64,000 bases of DNA from Isoetes taiwanensis (GCA_021234155.1 JAJEKV010000205.1:1475501-1539500); one strand, 5' to 3'; counted from the first letter of the stretch, positions 10,683 to 23,004 are shown. Numbers and translations: made by a program. The notes: generated from the letters alone by a model not told the origin.

Positions 10683-12069
10683 CGGTTTGTATGAGGCATG
10701 CTCGGGCCGTATCACATCGGCGGCAAACCAGGTGATCGATAGCATTGGAGTGCGTCGGGGTTGCCCCCTCTCCCCACACTCTTTGGCCTATACATTGATC
10801 GGGGTTGGAAGATTGGCTCTCGAACATGGAGGTGCGGGCACATCTCATACATCACACAATCCGCAACTCATATATGCCGACGATGCCAACCTCATGGCCT
10901 TATACTCCGGAGGACATGCAACGCCACTGGATGCTCTTGACACTTTTGCCAATTCAGCGGCATGCGAAGTTAACTTGGCCAAAACTAGGGTGCTGCTAGT
11001 TGCATCATCCCGTCAGCCAAGGCTTCCCACATTCACTTACCAGGGGCAGGAGGTAGAGGTGGCTCCGACCTACAAGTACTTGGGGATTGAGTTCTCAACT
11101 ACCACTCATTGGGATGCAGCTATCAGGTTGCGGGTCACGGCGGGTTGGAAAGCATTGTATGCCATGCAGAACAACAGCCACAAAGCAGAGTTGTATGCAT
11201 GGGGCCACCAGTCACATTTGTTTCGGGCCTTGGTTGAGCCGGTCCTTTTGTATGGGGCAGAAGTGTGGGGTCCGGTGATATCCCTCAACACCTGGAATGA
11301 CCTCGAGCAGGTGCAGAAGGCCTTCTTGGCACGGGCCCTGGGGGTGAAGTCCACAGTTCCGTACCAGATCCTACTCCAGGAGACAGGCTTTCTACCCCTT
11401 CAACGGGCTGCATTGGAACGCCATATCGTTTACTTCCAAAAGGTGGTCGCTATGGCTGATACACGCTTGCCCCACCTTGCTTTGGCCACGGCGATGGGTC
11501 CCCAACGCCTGAAATCCTGCTGGAAAGACAAGCAAGCTCAGTGGTTCTCACGCTGGGGTGTGCAGGCAAACAGATGCGTCCAGGTCAGGACAAAGAAAGA
11601 TCGCGAGGCACTTAAACTGTACCTAGATGCTACTTTCCTTCGCAAGCTCTGGGATGCAGAGGCTCTGACGCATGTTAAGCTGGCACACTATCAGCAGCAA
11701 GTCAATCCTAGGCTCACAAGAGGCCCACACCAGTACTTGTACACCCAGCTGCCCATGAAGAAGCGCAGACTTATAGCTTCCATTCGCACGGGTGCACATC
11801 GCCTCCGCATTGAAACAGGGCGTTGGGCTCGGGAACCACGAGAACAAAGGCTTTGCCAGTGTTGCCACCAGGGCGCGATTGAGGATGAATGTCATACCCT
11901 CCAGATCTGCCCAGCATTTGCCCATATCCGAGAGCGATATGTTCGATTACTAGTGCCTGGCCAGCCGTTGCATCAGTTATTGACTACAGCATCAGTGGGA
12001 TTGTTGGGGTCATACCTCCAGGAGGTTATGGATGCACGGACTCGTTTGTGTCCTATGGGACAGTATTGA
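10683..12069 (+). pseudogene. LINE-A reverse transcriptase, 3' part with CCHC-like knuckle
   Basis: This continuation of the RT cut at 643 is one open frame of about 462 codons. It has GVRRGCPLSP (palm), YADDANLMA (catalytic YADD, near 10875), NLAKTRVLL, YKYLGIEF (thumb), LLYGAEVWGP, and a C-terminal C-x2-C-x(8)-H-x4-C cluster in LCQCCHQGAIEDECHTLQIC near 11850-11910. Only the upstream part is frameshifted. It ends TAA-free at a TGA at 12067. The frame also runs back a few codons into transposon sequence; that part is not native. Confidence 0.9.
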
Positions 12070-12262
12070 ACTGTCCTATGCAATTGTACAGTGTGCCAAC
12101 ATGCTTATTACTGCTAAGGTTTTTCCCTCGAAAACCCTTCGGGGCGGGGGTTTTTTAATCCTGTCAGTAATACGCTTGCTGCTCTCTTTTTGTTTGGGTC
12201 CCATAGGCCAATTGCTCTCCGTGGACGCTAAAAAACCTATTCTATTCTATTCTATTATATAA
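12070..12262 (+). other. LINE-A 3' UTR with hairpin and pentanucleotide tail
   Basis: The 3' UTR contains an inverted repeat (TATTACTG at 12106-12113 with CAGTAATA at 12165-12172) enclosing a T- and G-rich loop with the motif TTTTTCCCTCGAAAA. It ends in repeated TTCTA units (12237-12260) instead of poly(A). GGGTCCCATAGG-type sequence and GTGGACG just before the tail recur at other LINE 3' ends in this window (23900, 50330, 54860). Confidence 0.75.
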
Positions 12263-12639
12263 ATCTAGATCGTTACACTAAAATAAATACAAATGGACCA
12301 GTCGAAGGAAATGCTCCACATATAAAAATAAATATATAAGGATTGAAAAATGGAATATTTTATAACCCTCCATGAAGTAGAACACGTATCTTAAGAAGGC
12401 AAAATGCATTTTGCTTTAATTCATATTAAAATTTTATAGTGCGATCTTGACAGACTAAGTGAATGTTCCTCTTAATGCTTTAGCAAATCGACAATTGGAG
12501 TAAAAAAGATTTCATCTAGCCAAACATGCAAAATATGTCAATAGGGTTCTTACATTCATCTACATAGACCATATGAAGACAAGTTGAAAAGAAGAAAGAT
12601 ACAGAACATTGCCATTGACTGGTCTGACACAATAAACAA
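12263..12639. other. AT-rich spacer, nothing recognised
   Basis: This AT-rich stretch lies between the LINE tail and the first copy of the duplicated UGT upstream region. No gene or repeat could be supported. Confidence 0.5.
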
Positions 12640-13438
12640 GTAGTTTTTTTTTTGAAGAACTGTGTCATCAATATATTAAAAGAATGGTAATGTTACAAAG
12701 CAAGTGAGGAGGAAGGAGAATTGCCCCAAGTTCACAACTACACGCACAAAAGCAACACCTTTTATCCAAGCTGCATAACGATTAGAGAGCTAACATTTAC
12801 AAGATAGTTGTTATTAAATTTTTGATAAATCTTAAAGCAGTCCCAATTTATTGTATCAATTGCATGAGATATTTTTTATCTTTCTTCCTTTCCACCTCTC
12901 TTAATATCTTTTATATCCAAAATATGCTCCCAGGCTTTGCAAGCCGTTCTATACAATAACATAAGCAGTTCATTACATGTTTCACTTTTAACCATACTGC
13001 ACTATGAACCAACCAATCGGTCTATGAAAATGGCTTTGATTGACTGACCGAATCTTTCCTTTAAGGGCCAATTATGGTGTTGTTTTTAAGTTATGGAGTT
13101 CAAAATCCTTGCGAATGCTAACTGCACTAAACGACACCAAATGAGTGGGCTCGGATTTCTTGCCTCCACAAGCTTCATTAAACTAAATTAAGTGCACCAA
13201 TGGGTCTTCCAACGGGCAACCCATTGGTGCGTTAATATTTTGCTTTAATTTTTAATAAAAGAGAAAAGATGGGGAAATTTGAATGGTGTAATCCTGGCCA
13301 TTGGATTGCATTAGTTGGGGTGATAAATCAAGGGCTTTGCGCCATTGACGGGCACCCTCCTTACGTTGATCCAGTGTAACACTTAAAAATGCCATAGCTT
13401 TAGCTCTGGCGGAATAAGCAGTAGCTCAAGCTCTAGCT
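12640..13438. repeat. UGT upstream region, copy 1
   Basis: The region is nearly identical to 14131-14796 and, from about 13008, to 17885-18317. It opens with a poly-T followed by GAAGAACTGTGTCATC, resembling the 3' end of an inverted L1-type LINE (compare 55064-55100), so part is probably an old LINE tail. The 3' half holds the promoter and leader of a UGT gene, ending at the ATG at 13439. Confidence 0.8.
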
Positions 13439-13742
13439 ATGTCGGAACAAGAAGGCACCCTATCTCCTCATTTGCTAGCCATCCCATTTCCATTCCCGGG
13501 TCATATACATCCCCTTATTCACCTCTGTGTCCGCTTGGCAGATCTCGGATTCAAAATCACATTTGTTAATTCCCATGCTAATCACAAGTCTAGATGCGAT
13601 TCTGGAGCTAATATTCATCCCAAAATCCAATTTGTTGGTATTAGTGATGGATCTTCAGGGGAAAAGCTAAGTCGACATGAAGCAATGCTTGAAATCATAG
13701 CATGTAGCACCAGAATGAGGACGCATTTTGAAAGCTTGGTAC
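13439..13742 (+). pseudogene. Truncated UDP-glycosyltransferase first exon
   Basis: About 101 codons are almost identical to the first exon of the intact gene at 18318, including the PFPFPGHIHP segment with the catalytic His. Identity stops abruptly within F-E-S-L-V; the frame then runs through 17 unrelated codons to a stop at 13795. The acceptor half of the Rossmann pair, the catalytic Asp and the whole donor-binding half are missing, so it is inactive. The sharp break points to a partial locus duplication. Confidence 0.9.
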
Positions 13743-13795
13743 GGACAGAGACAAAGGACCATCCTCAATGTCCCAAATACGTAGTGAAACTTTAG

Positions 13796-14130
13796 TAAGA
13801 ATTTTTTTACTCCCGATCTAGATTCCCTGACGGATTTTAAAGAGGGAGAATTTAGAATATGAAGCTAGGCGCATTAATAAAGTCAATTCTCACACCATAC
13901 CAAAGAAATTTCTCAACTTAAGATGCACCAGTTTATCAAATTTGTCGAGCAAGCACCAAAGTTCTAGCCTTCAAATGCCCCTTGCATTAATTTGAATATA
14001 GTGCATAACAAACTCAACTAGATAAGTTGGCATCCCTCATTCTTGACTATTACTAAAGTTCAATTGTTTATTTGTTCATAAAGCCGGGCTCTTATGCTCG
14101 AATAATATAATTCATTTGCGATTTCTAAAG
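13796..14130. other. Spacer, nothing recognised
   Basis: AT-rich sequence between the truncated UGT exon and the second upstream copy; no gene seen. Confidence 0.5.
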
Positions 14131-14796
14131 TAGTTTTTTTTTGAAGAACTGTGTCATCAATATATTAAAAGAATGGTAATGTTACAAAGCAGGAAGGAGA
14201 ATTGCCCCAAGTTCACAACTACACGCACAAAAGCAACACCTTTTATCCAAGCTGCATAACGATTAGAGAGCTAACATTTACAAGATAGTTGTTATTAAAT
14301 TTTTGATAAATCTTAAAGCAGTCCCAATTTATTGTATCAATTGCATGAGATATTTTTTATCTTTCTTCCTTTCCACCTCTCTTAATATCTTTTATATCCA
14401 AAATATGCTCCCAGGCTTTGCAAGCAGTTCTATACAATAACATAAGCAGTTCATTACATGTTTCACTTTTAACCATTCTTTACACTGCACTATGAACCAA
14501 CCAATCGGTCTATGAAAATGGCTTTGATTGACTGACCGAATCTTTCCTTTAAGGGCCAATTATGGTGTTGTTTTCAAGTTATGGAGTTCAAAATCCTTGC
14601 GAATGTTAACTGCACTAAACGACACCAAATGAGTGGGTTCGGATTTCTTGCCTCCACAAGCTTCATTAAATTAAATTAAGTGCACCAATGGGTCTTCCAA
14701 CGGGCAACCCATTGATGCGTTAATATTTTGTTTTAATTTTTAATAAAAGAGAAAAGGTGGGGGAATTTGAATGGTGTAATCCTGGCCATTGGATCG
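14131..14796. repeat. UGT upstream region, copy 2 (no gene attached)
   Basis: This copy matches 12640-13300 closely and carries small indels, e.g. the run near 14190. It ends at CCATTGGATCG, where an inserted segment begins; the other copies continue into the leader. The poly-T/GAAGAACTG L1-like end is at 14133. Confidence 0.8.
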
Positions 14797-16012
14797 CCCG
14801 CGCGTTGTCACCTTCACGGTGGCAGACATGCGAGTACGTGAGTACCATTCTTAGGATGGGTCCTAGATCAACACATATCAGCCGATGGTGAGCAAGGATG
14901 ATGACAATAACAATGCATGAACCTCAATCAAATGGTGTAGTCCAAAGGCTTAATACCTTTGTACAAATGAAAGCCAAAAAAGCATTACGTCAATCCACGC
15001 TTAACCCAAAAGGAGGCTAAATCATGTGACTCTTACTCCAAAAGTGCGAACCCTATAGAGTCTCTAAGTCCATAAAGGATAGGACTCACCAACGTTTAAA
15101 TGATCAGGATATATTATGGAGATTATGGAGAAGCATCTCTAGGTTGAAAGCACTTAAACGAAATATAAATGGTCATATCGATTATGTAGCAAGAACTAAC
15201 AAACATGAAAACTCAAACAAAGGGGATTTGTTATGTAAAACTAAAACATAGGGACTTGTGGCACATTGGTAAAGTGGCAACAAAGGGGAGGACCTAGGAG
15301 ATCATGCGGAGCTAGAAGATTACTACAACAAATACAAGGAAGCGGCCAAGGCAAACAAAGAAGAAGATGCAAAGAAATGGTTTAATTAGTTTGTATGGGA
15401 GATAAGCCGGCACTCTGTTTCAGAAGAGCTTGTAATGTATCCCATGCTAAAGTGTGGGAGGAAAAGGGAAAACTCTGGCTGATAAATCTAGGGCAGATCA
15501 ACCAGATCAAAGAAATGCAACAATCACGATCCTCTGGCTATGGAGGGCAAAATGGATGTGATGATGAGGAGTTTGAGGGAGCAAATTGAGCTCGAAGAGC
15601 GGGAAGCTCTGCCATTTGAGTGATGACTGCAAATACTTGAAAAGTGGCTACGATGTGAACGCTGGAGGCAGACCACTTTTGCATGGCAGCAGATATAACT
15701 CATTTGTTGGCGAGCATTCAAATTGCAGACTAATGGCGGACAGAGAGGAGACCATGATTGCAGTAAGCTTGATTCTTTTGATTCATTGACCAGAATATGC
15801 AAACATATTGCTTGATGGACATGGTTGTCCATACGGCTGTTCAAATTTAAAGAATTCATGTAGGCAACAAGATATTGTTACCTTTAATCTCTTCCATGGG
15901 CAAAAGATCCTACCAGCACATGATTTTATTTAACAGGACAAATTTTCATTTCACTCCAGCATTGAAAAGACATTCCTGATACTACTGTAGAATTTATGTA
16001 TATTATTATGAT

Positions 16013-16492
16013 TCAAACATAAATATGAAAAATGCATACCTCCTTTAATTTGCCGAATAGATCACTATCTTGAAGAAGATTTTTCATGTGCTCAGTCCTG
16101 GGATGATGCATCCACATTGTGCCATCCATATATTGCAAGCCATTCTTTACAATTGCATCCAGCATAACATCCAGATCTTTCAAACATTCTGCGGGGGGTT
16201 TCTCAAGCAAAAGATGTTTCCCTTTGGCGGCCACCTTGGGGACCCATTCTAAATGAAGGGCAGTAGGTAGGGGCATATAAACAACATCAATGTTTTCATC
16301 ATCAATCAGCTCCTCATAACTGCCATAGATTTTGGCATCAGAAGGGAAATTATGTTTGGATGCAAAATCTTGGGCCTTTGAAAGGGATCTGCTAGCAATG
16401 GCATAGAGGCGAGCTTCAGGAGCTTTGAGGATGGCCCTTGCAACTTTTTTGGCAACATGTGCACAACCCAAAATGCCAAATGTAATATCCAT
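16013..16492 (-). pseudogene. Gfo/Idh/MocA-family oxidoreductase, N-terminal exon only
   Basis: About 155 residues of an NAD(P)-dependent sugar-type dehydrogenase start at 16492. The Rossmann motif is FGILGCAHVAKKVARAI, followed by YAIASRSLSKAQDFA, IDVVYMPLPTALHLEW and the family signature HLLLEKPPA (E-K-P). The segment GTMWMHHPR matches plant homologues of this family. The reading frame leaves homology at FGKLKE where a GTATGC donor follows (about 16030). No second exon was found on the minus strand down to 14797, whereas the family is usually about 350-360 residues. This is a gene fragment, probably captured by the surrounding insertion. It could still be spliced into a chimeric transcript. 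Confidence 0.8.
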
Positions 16493-17821
16493 ATCTGGCT
16501 TTCATGGTTTACATGTTCTGCTGCTCTAAATATTTCACAGAAAACACTGTTGGCCACTCATTTGTACCCAGCCCCTTTATCAGAGGAGGCCATGATTGCA
16601 ACAAGCTTCAAAATTGGTTTATCGGATTGCTATCTGAATCGCAGCGACAACCAGAATGGCAGCCTGGCCACTCTAATTTGCAGCACAGTTATGGATTAAG
16701 ACAACTCAACTTAGTGATTGAATAAGAAATAAAATGGAATACCAAACGATCCAGTATCCTTTCTCAACAAATACACAGCGATGCATAGGATACGCATGAA
16801 TGCCACAAAATGAAAAAGAAAGAGAGAAAACTGACCGCTTTGTAGACTCGTTTACCTTGGAAATCCATAGTTATCTGCAGCAAAGGATTTGATGTCGACC
16901 ATAGCCAGAGCTTACATCCACAGTCGTGGAGATGAATCGACAGCAACAAAAGGCGGTTCATTGAATCCCAGAGTAATGGAGATGAATCGGCAGCAGACAT
17001 CCTTAGTTAGGAGCTCTCCACATCCGGCAACTTCTGATGGATCTGGTGTAGCTGAATCTATCATTTGAATACCAGCCACAACCAATTATTTGAGCCCCAA
17101 GCTCCACGTTAATGCACAATGCAATTGGAGCTGCCATAGAAAGCAAACCCCCCTTCCCAAAGCAGCATCCTGCATCAGGAAAATAACTGGCTCTGCTTTC
17201 TGTGCCCAATATACACATGCTTTTTGTTCCAGAACTATGGTTTTTGCCATCTGATCTCAAACACAGCAGGAATCCTTTATCCGTTCTTGTGCATGTCGTT
17301 GTGAAATCACTAATAATATCCTAGAGATAATCACCAACAAGAAACAAGGCCTCTTTGAATATCCACAGCGATGAATAATCTGGTTGAATCTGCAATTGGG
17401 AAGAAGAAAATATGGGTCGGAGCCATGTCCATCGATTAAAGATAACAGTAAAAAAGGATGTGGATATTGCCTTGCCAAATACACAAATACAGCGCTGCCA
17501 TACACATCAAAATAGAAGATGTCCAGACAGAGGAAAGGCAAGCAGCAAAGCTGTAAAAGCTTCTACAAACACAGTGGTAAAACCTCCATCCAAGCCCCAA
17601 GCATTCAGGGATCAAAATTTCTGCCGTAACACAACCCAAAATTTCACAAATACAAGATCAAAACCACTACATCACACAAGAAGGCAAAGACTGTAATCTA
17701 CAAAAACGAAAAACTAAGTAGGAAGTAGGTAGATAGGATGGGACACTAGAAGGCAAGAGAAGATGGAGCAACTAAGGTAGGAGCTCAAGAGAATGCCGAT
17801 AATCTACCATAGCATAATGAG

Positions 17822-17832
17822 GCTATAAATAG
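17822..17832 (+). promoter_or_regulatory. TATA-like box at the edge of the insertion, facing the UGT gene
   Basis: GCTATAAATAG lies about 25 bp inside the end of the inserted element and about 490 bp upstream of the UGT start codon, on the same strand. It is absent from the equivalent place in copy 1. It could supply an alternative start for the intact gene, which is inference. Confidence 0.35.
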
Positions 17833-17884
17833 GGCCAAGATGACTAGGCGTCCCCATCCAAAGAATGTTGGTTCTATTGCGGAC

Positions 17885-18317
17885 CGACCAACCAATCGGT
17901 CTATGAAAATGGCTTTGATTGACTGACCGAATCTTTCCTTTAAGGGCCAATTATGGTGTTGTTTTTAAGTTATGGAGTTCAAAATCCTTGCGAATGCTAA
18001 CTGCACTAAACGACACCAAATGAGTGGGTTCGTATTTCTTGCCTCCACAAGCTTCATTAAATTAAATTAAGTGCACTAATGGGTCTTCCAACGGGCAACC
18101 CATTGGTGCGTTAATATTTTGCTTTAATTTTTAATAAAAGAGAAAAGATGGGGGAATTTGAATGGTGTAATCCTGGCCATTGGATTGCATTAGTTGGGGT
18201 GATAAATCAAGGGCTTTGCGCCATTGACGGGCACCCTCCTTACGTTGATCCAGTGTAACACTTAAAAATGCCATAGCTTTAGCTCTGGCGGAATAAGCAG
18301 TAGCTCAAGCTCTAGCT
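17885..18317 (+). promoter_or_regulatory. Promoter/leader of the intact UGT gene (upstream copy 3)
   Basis: This stretch matches 13008-13438 almost base for base, up to the ATG. No clear TATA box is visible within 100 bp of the start codon. It carries the shared CAATCGG, GGGTCTTCCAACGGGC and GTTGATCCAGTG segments. The upstream 370 bp present in copies 1 and 2 have been displaced by the insertion at 14797-17884. Confidence 0.6.
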
Positions 18318-19809
18318 ATGTCGGAACAAGAAGGCACCCTATCTCCTCATTTGCTAGCCATCCCATTTCCATTCCCGGGTCATATACATCCCCTTATTCA
18401 CCTCTGCACCCGCTTGGCAGATCTCGGATTCAAAATCACATTCGTTAATTCCCATGCTAATCACAAGTCTAGATGCGATTCTGGAGCTAATATTCATCCC
18501 AAAATCCAATTTGTTGGTATTAGTGATGGATCTTCAGGGGAAAAGCTAAGTAGATATGAAGCAATGCTTGAAATCATAGCTTGTAGCACCAGAATGAGGA
18601 CGCATTTCGAAAGCTTGGTTCGGAGCTTGGTCGAACAAGGGGTTCATATTTCGGGCATAATTTCTGATGCATATTTAGGGTGGACGCAAGATGTGGCTGA
18701 TCAGTTTGGCTTTCCACGGATCGCTTTTGGCACCAGCGCAGCTGCGCATCAATTGGTCAGTTGTTTTCTGCCTCGTCTCATCCAAGAAGGCCGGGTTCCT
18801 GTTAAAGGTACTTTTCCAAATCTACACTATCTGTTCTGCATTTATTTGTGAAATATTAGGTTTGATTCTCTGTTTTTTTTTCCCAGATGTACATGGGCAT
18901 GTGATCCGAGGTGAACCCATCGATTTTATTCATGGGTTGGTTTTGCAACCAACAGATTTGGCCATTTCTTTCTTTGCCAACCATCCCATTACCCCCCTTA
19001 TCAGAGATGGCTGCCAGAAACTACCACAGGCAAAATTTGTTCTTCAAAGCACATTTGAAGAGCTAGAATCACAACATGTGCAGACAATGAGAGAGAAAAT
19101 CATCAAGAGTCCTAACTACTTGCCTGTAGGACCATTGCTACCTCCTGCATTTTTAGGGCTAGAAGATACTCAAGACAATTTATCCCTTGAGGATAAGAAC
19201 TGTTTGCAATGGCTTGATACACAAGAACCACAATCTGTGCTTTATGTTTCCTTCGGATCGATCTCATGGCTAAGTGCTCATCAGGCTGAAGAATTGGCTT
19301 CTGCTCTGGAGGAATCAAGGCAGCCATTTTTGTGGGTGGTTAGGGCTGGTTTAGTACAAAATCTATCGGAAGAATTTCTGCAAGCATTTTTAGAAAGAAC
19401 ACAAAAGCAGGGGCTGGTGGTGCCATGGTGTCCACAAATGAGGGTGCTTTTGCATAAATCTGTAGGAGGATTTCTGAGCCATTGTGGATGGAATTCTACT
19501 CAGGAAAGCCTCTGTGCAGGGGTACCTATTATAGGATGGCCATGTATGGCAGAGCAAAATTTCAACCTCAAACTTTTATCTGGAGATTGGGGGGTTGCAA
19601 TTTCTCTATGGAAAGGCGATGAGAGTATGATGATAAAAAAGGATGAAATAAAGGGAGCCATAATGAAGCTGATGGAAGGAGAAGAAGGGGAAAGGCTAAG
19701 GGAAAGGGCCTTGCAAATTAAAGACGCAGCTAGAAAGAGTGTTATGGAGGGTGGTTCTTCATATGCCAATCTAAGGCTTTTTGCTAAAGCCATGGATGCC
19801 AAATTCTAA
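18318..19809 (+). CDS. UDP-glycosyltransferase (family 1, plant type)
   Basis: Two exons, 18318-18807 and 18887-19809, are joined across a 79-bp intron (GT at 18808, pyrimidine-rich tract and CAG at 18886), giving 470 residues, the usual length of plant UGTs. The N-terminal half has the acceptor fold with catalytic His22 in PFPFPGHIHP and partner Asp117 in GIISDAYLGW. The C-terminal half has the PSPG box, WCPQ ... HCGWNS ... ESLC ... GWPCMAEQN, ending in E-Q where the sugar-binding D/E-Q pair sits. It should move glucose or another sugar from a UDP-sugar onto a small molecule such as a phenolic or hormone, in the cytosol; the acceptor cannot be told. The start is set by the shared leader and the truncated copy. 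This is the only host gene here with no visible lesion. Confidence 0.93.
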
Positions 19810-21984
19810 CACATACACTAATACATTAGCATAACACATCCGCTAGCATGGTATACTTTGGACTTTTCTTTTATTATGTGAAAACGAGGAGCTATTGTTT
19901 AACTATATATTATGATACAAAAAATTTATTGCGGCAGCCAATGCCGCTGCGAACATTTTTCGTTCCTGACTTCCCCATGCCTAAAAAAGCCAGTCAATGA
20001 AGAGGAATATTTGTTGAACATGTACTTTTCAAAGTTTTAGGATTTTTTCAAGTTTTGATGTTTAACTCATGATCATGAGCGTTGACTAAAATTATTTATA
20101 TTCTAATTTATATGGAGTCATTTCATGTGACAGTTTGTACAAAGAATCGCTTGAATGATAGGACTAGTTCAATTGTCTCAAAGAATTGCCCAAGCATGAT
20201 TCTTAAATATTTCCAATATCTTGATATAATCCAAGGGTGTCAAATCCACACTATTTTATTGTAAGTTTAACAATATATGAGGCACTCCATGCTCATAGTC
20301 AATGGCTGCAAATGGAAACAAATATTATATTTGACATGAAGAGTGGCCTGGTACAAGATGTCAAGTCTGCATTAATGTTGTGATTTTTTTAGTTTTATTT
20401 TAAGTTGAAATTTGCACATTTGCAGTGGTAATCTGTATATTGGCAAGTCTACCACTGATGAAAAGTTATTTCACCTTAATTATTGAATAATTAATATCCA
20501 ATCTCATTATTTTATCCTGGTAATCTCCCCAAAATAATGAATTGATAATACATTCTCACTTTGAGTTTAAAGATTACAAAAAGAATTCAAAATTTGTTGC
20601 ACTTTTTAAAAATTCAGTGTGTAGCTTTCTCAAACAATGTTTGGTCTCATCATCATTTAGAACACAACAATCTATTGACGTGTAATAACATAGCCCATGT
20701 ACTACTTAAAATGATCTCGATAGCATAAGTAATGAAAGTAACTAACCTTTGAAGCATCTTGTGAAATCATTTGCACGTTAATCTTAACCTTAAAACCTTA
20801 AAACTTTAAATGCATGCATAACTAACATTATCGTATCATATAACGACATAGAAGTAGCAAACGATAATAAAAATCTGCCTTTTCTAGAAAGAGGAAGACA
20901 TTTGGATATTCCCAATTAAAAAAATATATTGTTCACAAGATGAACAAACTCTCAAATGACTGGATCGAGAGTCAATGATATGCCGGCTTCACTTATAGCA
21001 ACAACATCAATAGATATACCGAACTCCTTCAGGAAATTCGGTGTGCAGCTTTCTCATGCATTGCTTGGCCTTATTATGATTCACAACACCAGATATATGA
21101 TTTGTATTTACATAGCCCATGTACTACGTAAGATGATCTAGATAGCATCAGTAGTAGAAGTAACTAACCTTTGAAGCACCCCCTGGACTACCACAGTCGT
21201 CGGATCCATCGATCCTATGGCCCTGACCATATGTTGGAGCCTCTGGGCACCTCTCGATTTGCTTATGGTCATTTATAATTGGGGGCGCCTATGATTTTGA
21301 AATATGAAATACGAGTTCGTCTAAGATTTTGATGAAGTATCGAGCCTCTATAAGACTTCGCCTAATGTTTTAGAATATGGGGGCTAGAACCTCTACCAAA
21401 ATAACTCAATGTCCTAATGAGACTACTTTAATCAATTTAACCAGTAAGCTAACGTGATTATTTTTTATCTTAAATCTATGCTTTAAAAAAAAAACAAAAA
21501 CTCATTCAATTTTTTTGGGATATGTTTTTTGGGATATGGTTTATGGTTTTAAGAATTATATCTATATCAAATCCTCCTGGAACTCCCTATGTTGGAGCCT
21601 CTGGGCACCTCTCGTTTTGTGGTCATTTATGATTGAGGGCACGCCCCTGTATATTAGTTCTTAACTATAAATTTTGACATTCGCATTTTGAATGCAAGTA
21701 ATCTCTGTACATTCAACCTTGCTGCAAACATAATTTTTGTGATCCACAAATTTCAATTGTTTTTTTCTTCTAGGCAACTTTTTGTGAAAATTGCACTACC
21801 AGCTAAAATATTTTTGTGACACTTTGTTTCCTATATGAACAAGGATCTTTACTTGTAAAGCATCAACTTAGTAGAAAGTAAAACATCACAGGGTACTCGA
21901 TTTACCACTCAACCGGGCCAACTAGAAAAGATATCACCAAATCAAGCTACTAAACCGCAAGATTGTGTAAGAACATGCTATCGG
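19810..21984. other. AT-rich intergenic DNA with two direct-repeat pairs
   Basis: A repeat of about 145 bp (CACATAGCCCATGTACTAC-like core) occurs at about 20620-20770 and 21041-21190, both ending AACTAACCTTTGAAGCA. A 60-bp repeat beginning TATGTTGGAGCCTCTGGGCA occurs at 21228 and 21590. No gene is supported. Confidence 0.6.
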
Positions 21985-22265
21985 GGTAGAACAGGGGTGC
22001 CCGCTCTCACCTACTCTTTTTGGTATATGCATTGATGAACTAGAGGAATGGGTCTTGCAACAAGGAGAGCACAACCATAAGGGATATATGCTGATGCTGT
22101 AGTCCTATTATCTCGCAGTGAGAGAGGGATGCAGAAACATTTAGATGTGCTAGCCACTTTTGGTGACACTATGGAGATGTAAGTGAATCTTAATAAGACG
22201 AAGATTATACTCTTTGGCACCAAAGCAGATAAGTTTAGGTTCCTATATAAAGGTGAAGAGATAGA
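21985..22265 (+). pseudogene. LINE-B reverse transcriptase palm fragment
   Basis: Frames joined by eye give a PLTYSF-like RT block, then a GIYADAVVLLSRSERGMQ segment (YADD-type motif altered to YADA) and VNLNKTKIILFGTKADK-x-FLYKGEEIEI. It is homologous to 10830-11070 of LINE-A but clearly diverged. It breaks at 22265 and resumes at about 23285. Confidence 0.75.
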
Positions 22266-22910
22266 AATCCAATCAATCTGCGTAGCGGATCGAGATTCTT
22301 GTGCAAGATGAGCATGCATGCATGCATTTTTGGGCCGCTCATTTGGTTGGGAGATCGCTATTTCTTCTAGAGTTCTTCATCAGCTTCGCATCCGTGCTTT
22401 CTCATCTCTTAGCAGTGTCCCTTGCTTTATTCTATGATCTCATGCAGAGGAGGGGCTTCTTCTTGCATGGATTGACCTTTCTTGGTGGTTCTTATCCTTT
22501 TCATATCTCTTCTATCTTAGCCTTTTGTCCAGCCTGGGACAATTTTTTGGCCTTCGCCTTGAATCTAAATGAAAGTTCTCTGGTTTCAGGATAATGTTGT
22601 TTCATGAGAGTCACATCATGAGAATCCAATCGATCTGCATAGCGGATCGAGATTCTCGTGCAAGACGAGCATGCCTGCATGCATGCATCGCATGCATTTT
22701 TGGGCCGCTCATTCGGTGGGAGATCGCTATTTCTTCCAAAGTTCTTCATCAGCTTCTCATCAGCGCTTTCTCATCCCTCAGCAGTGTCCCTCGTTCCCTC
22801 CCTCCCTCCCTTCATTTTGTTATTTATATATAATGTTATTTGTCTTGAACAGCCCCTTGCTTTTTCGAGGTTTTTATTTTTCTCTATTATGTTTTTTTAT
22901 GTTAGTGATG
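22266..22910. repeat. Tandem duplicated segment inside LINE-B
   Basis: Two copies (22266-22430 and 22620-22790) of a segment beginning AATCCAATC(A/G)ATCTGC and containing AGCATGC repeats, TTTTTGGGCCGCTCATT and GGGAGATCGCTATTTCTTC. They bracket unrelated T-rich DNA. A GCATGCATGC run marks both copies. Confidence 0.75.
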
Positions 22911-23004
22911 TGCAGATGCAGGGGTGATATACGACTTTGCTATTCTCTATGGAGCATAGGTTTTTTTGGGAATGTTTAGCAGCCTTGCCTTGTCCAAACC
23001 CTTT

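Larger units (their letters stand above)
14797..17884 (-). mobile_element. Insertion in the UGT promoter carrying an oxidoreductase exon
   Basis: The insertion interrupts the duplicated UGT upstream region. Near its ends are inverted related sequences pointing inward: CATTCTTAGGATGGGTCC at 14846 and, on the minus strand, GCAATAGAACC then CATTCTTTGGATGGGGAC (17880 down to 17850). The same end types occur at 26147, 53643-53713 and 54754. Read from the 17.88-kb end, the element contains the minus-strand Gfo/Idh/MocA exon. 15250-15390 (+) has an open piece with YYNKYKEAAKANKEEDAKK that I cannot assign. The exact target duplication is not resolved. Confidence 0.5.

Noticed and set aside
14797-14815. 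GCCCGCGCGTTG as a Helitron hairpin end
   Set aside because: It resembles plant Helitron 3' hairpins, but no complementary arm and no CTRR-T follows at the right distance on either strand.
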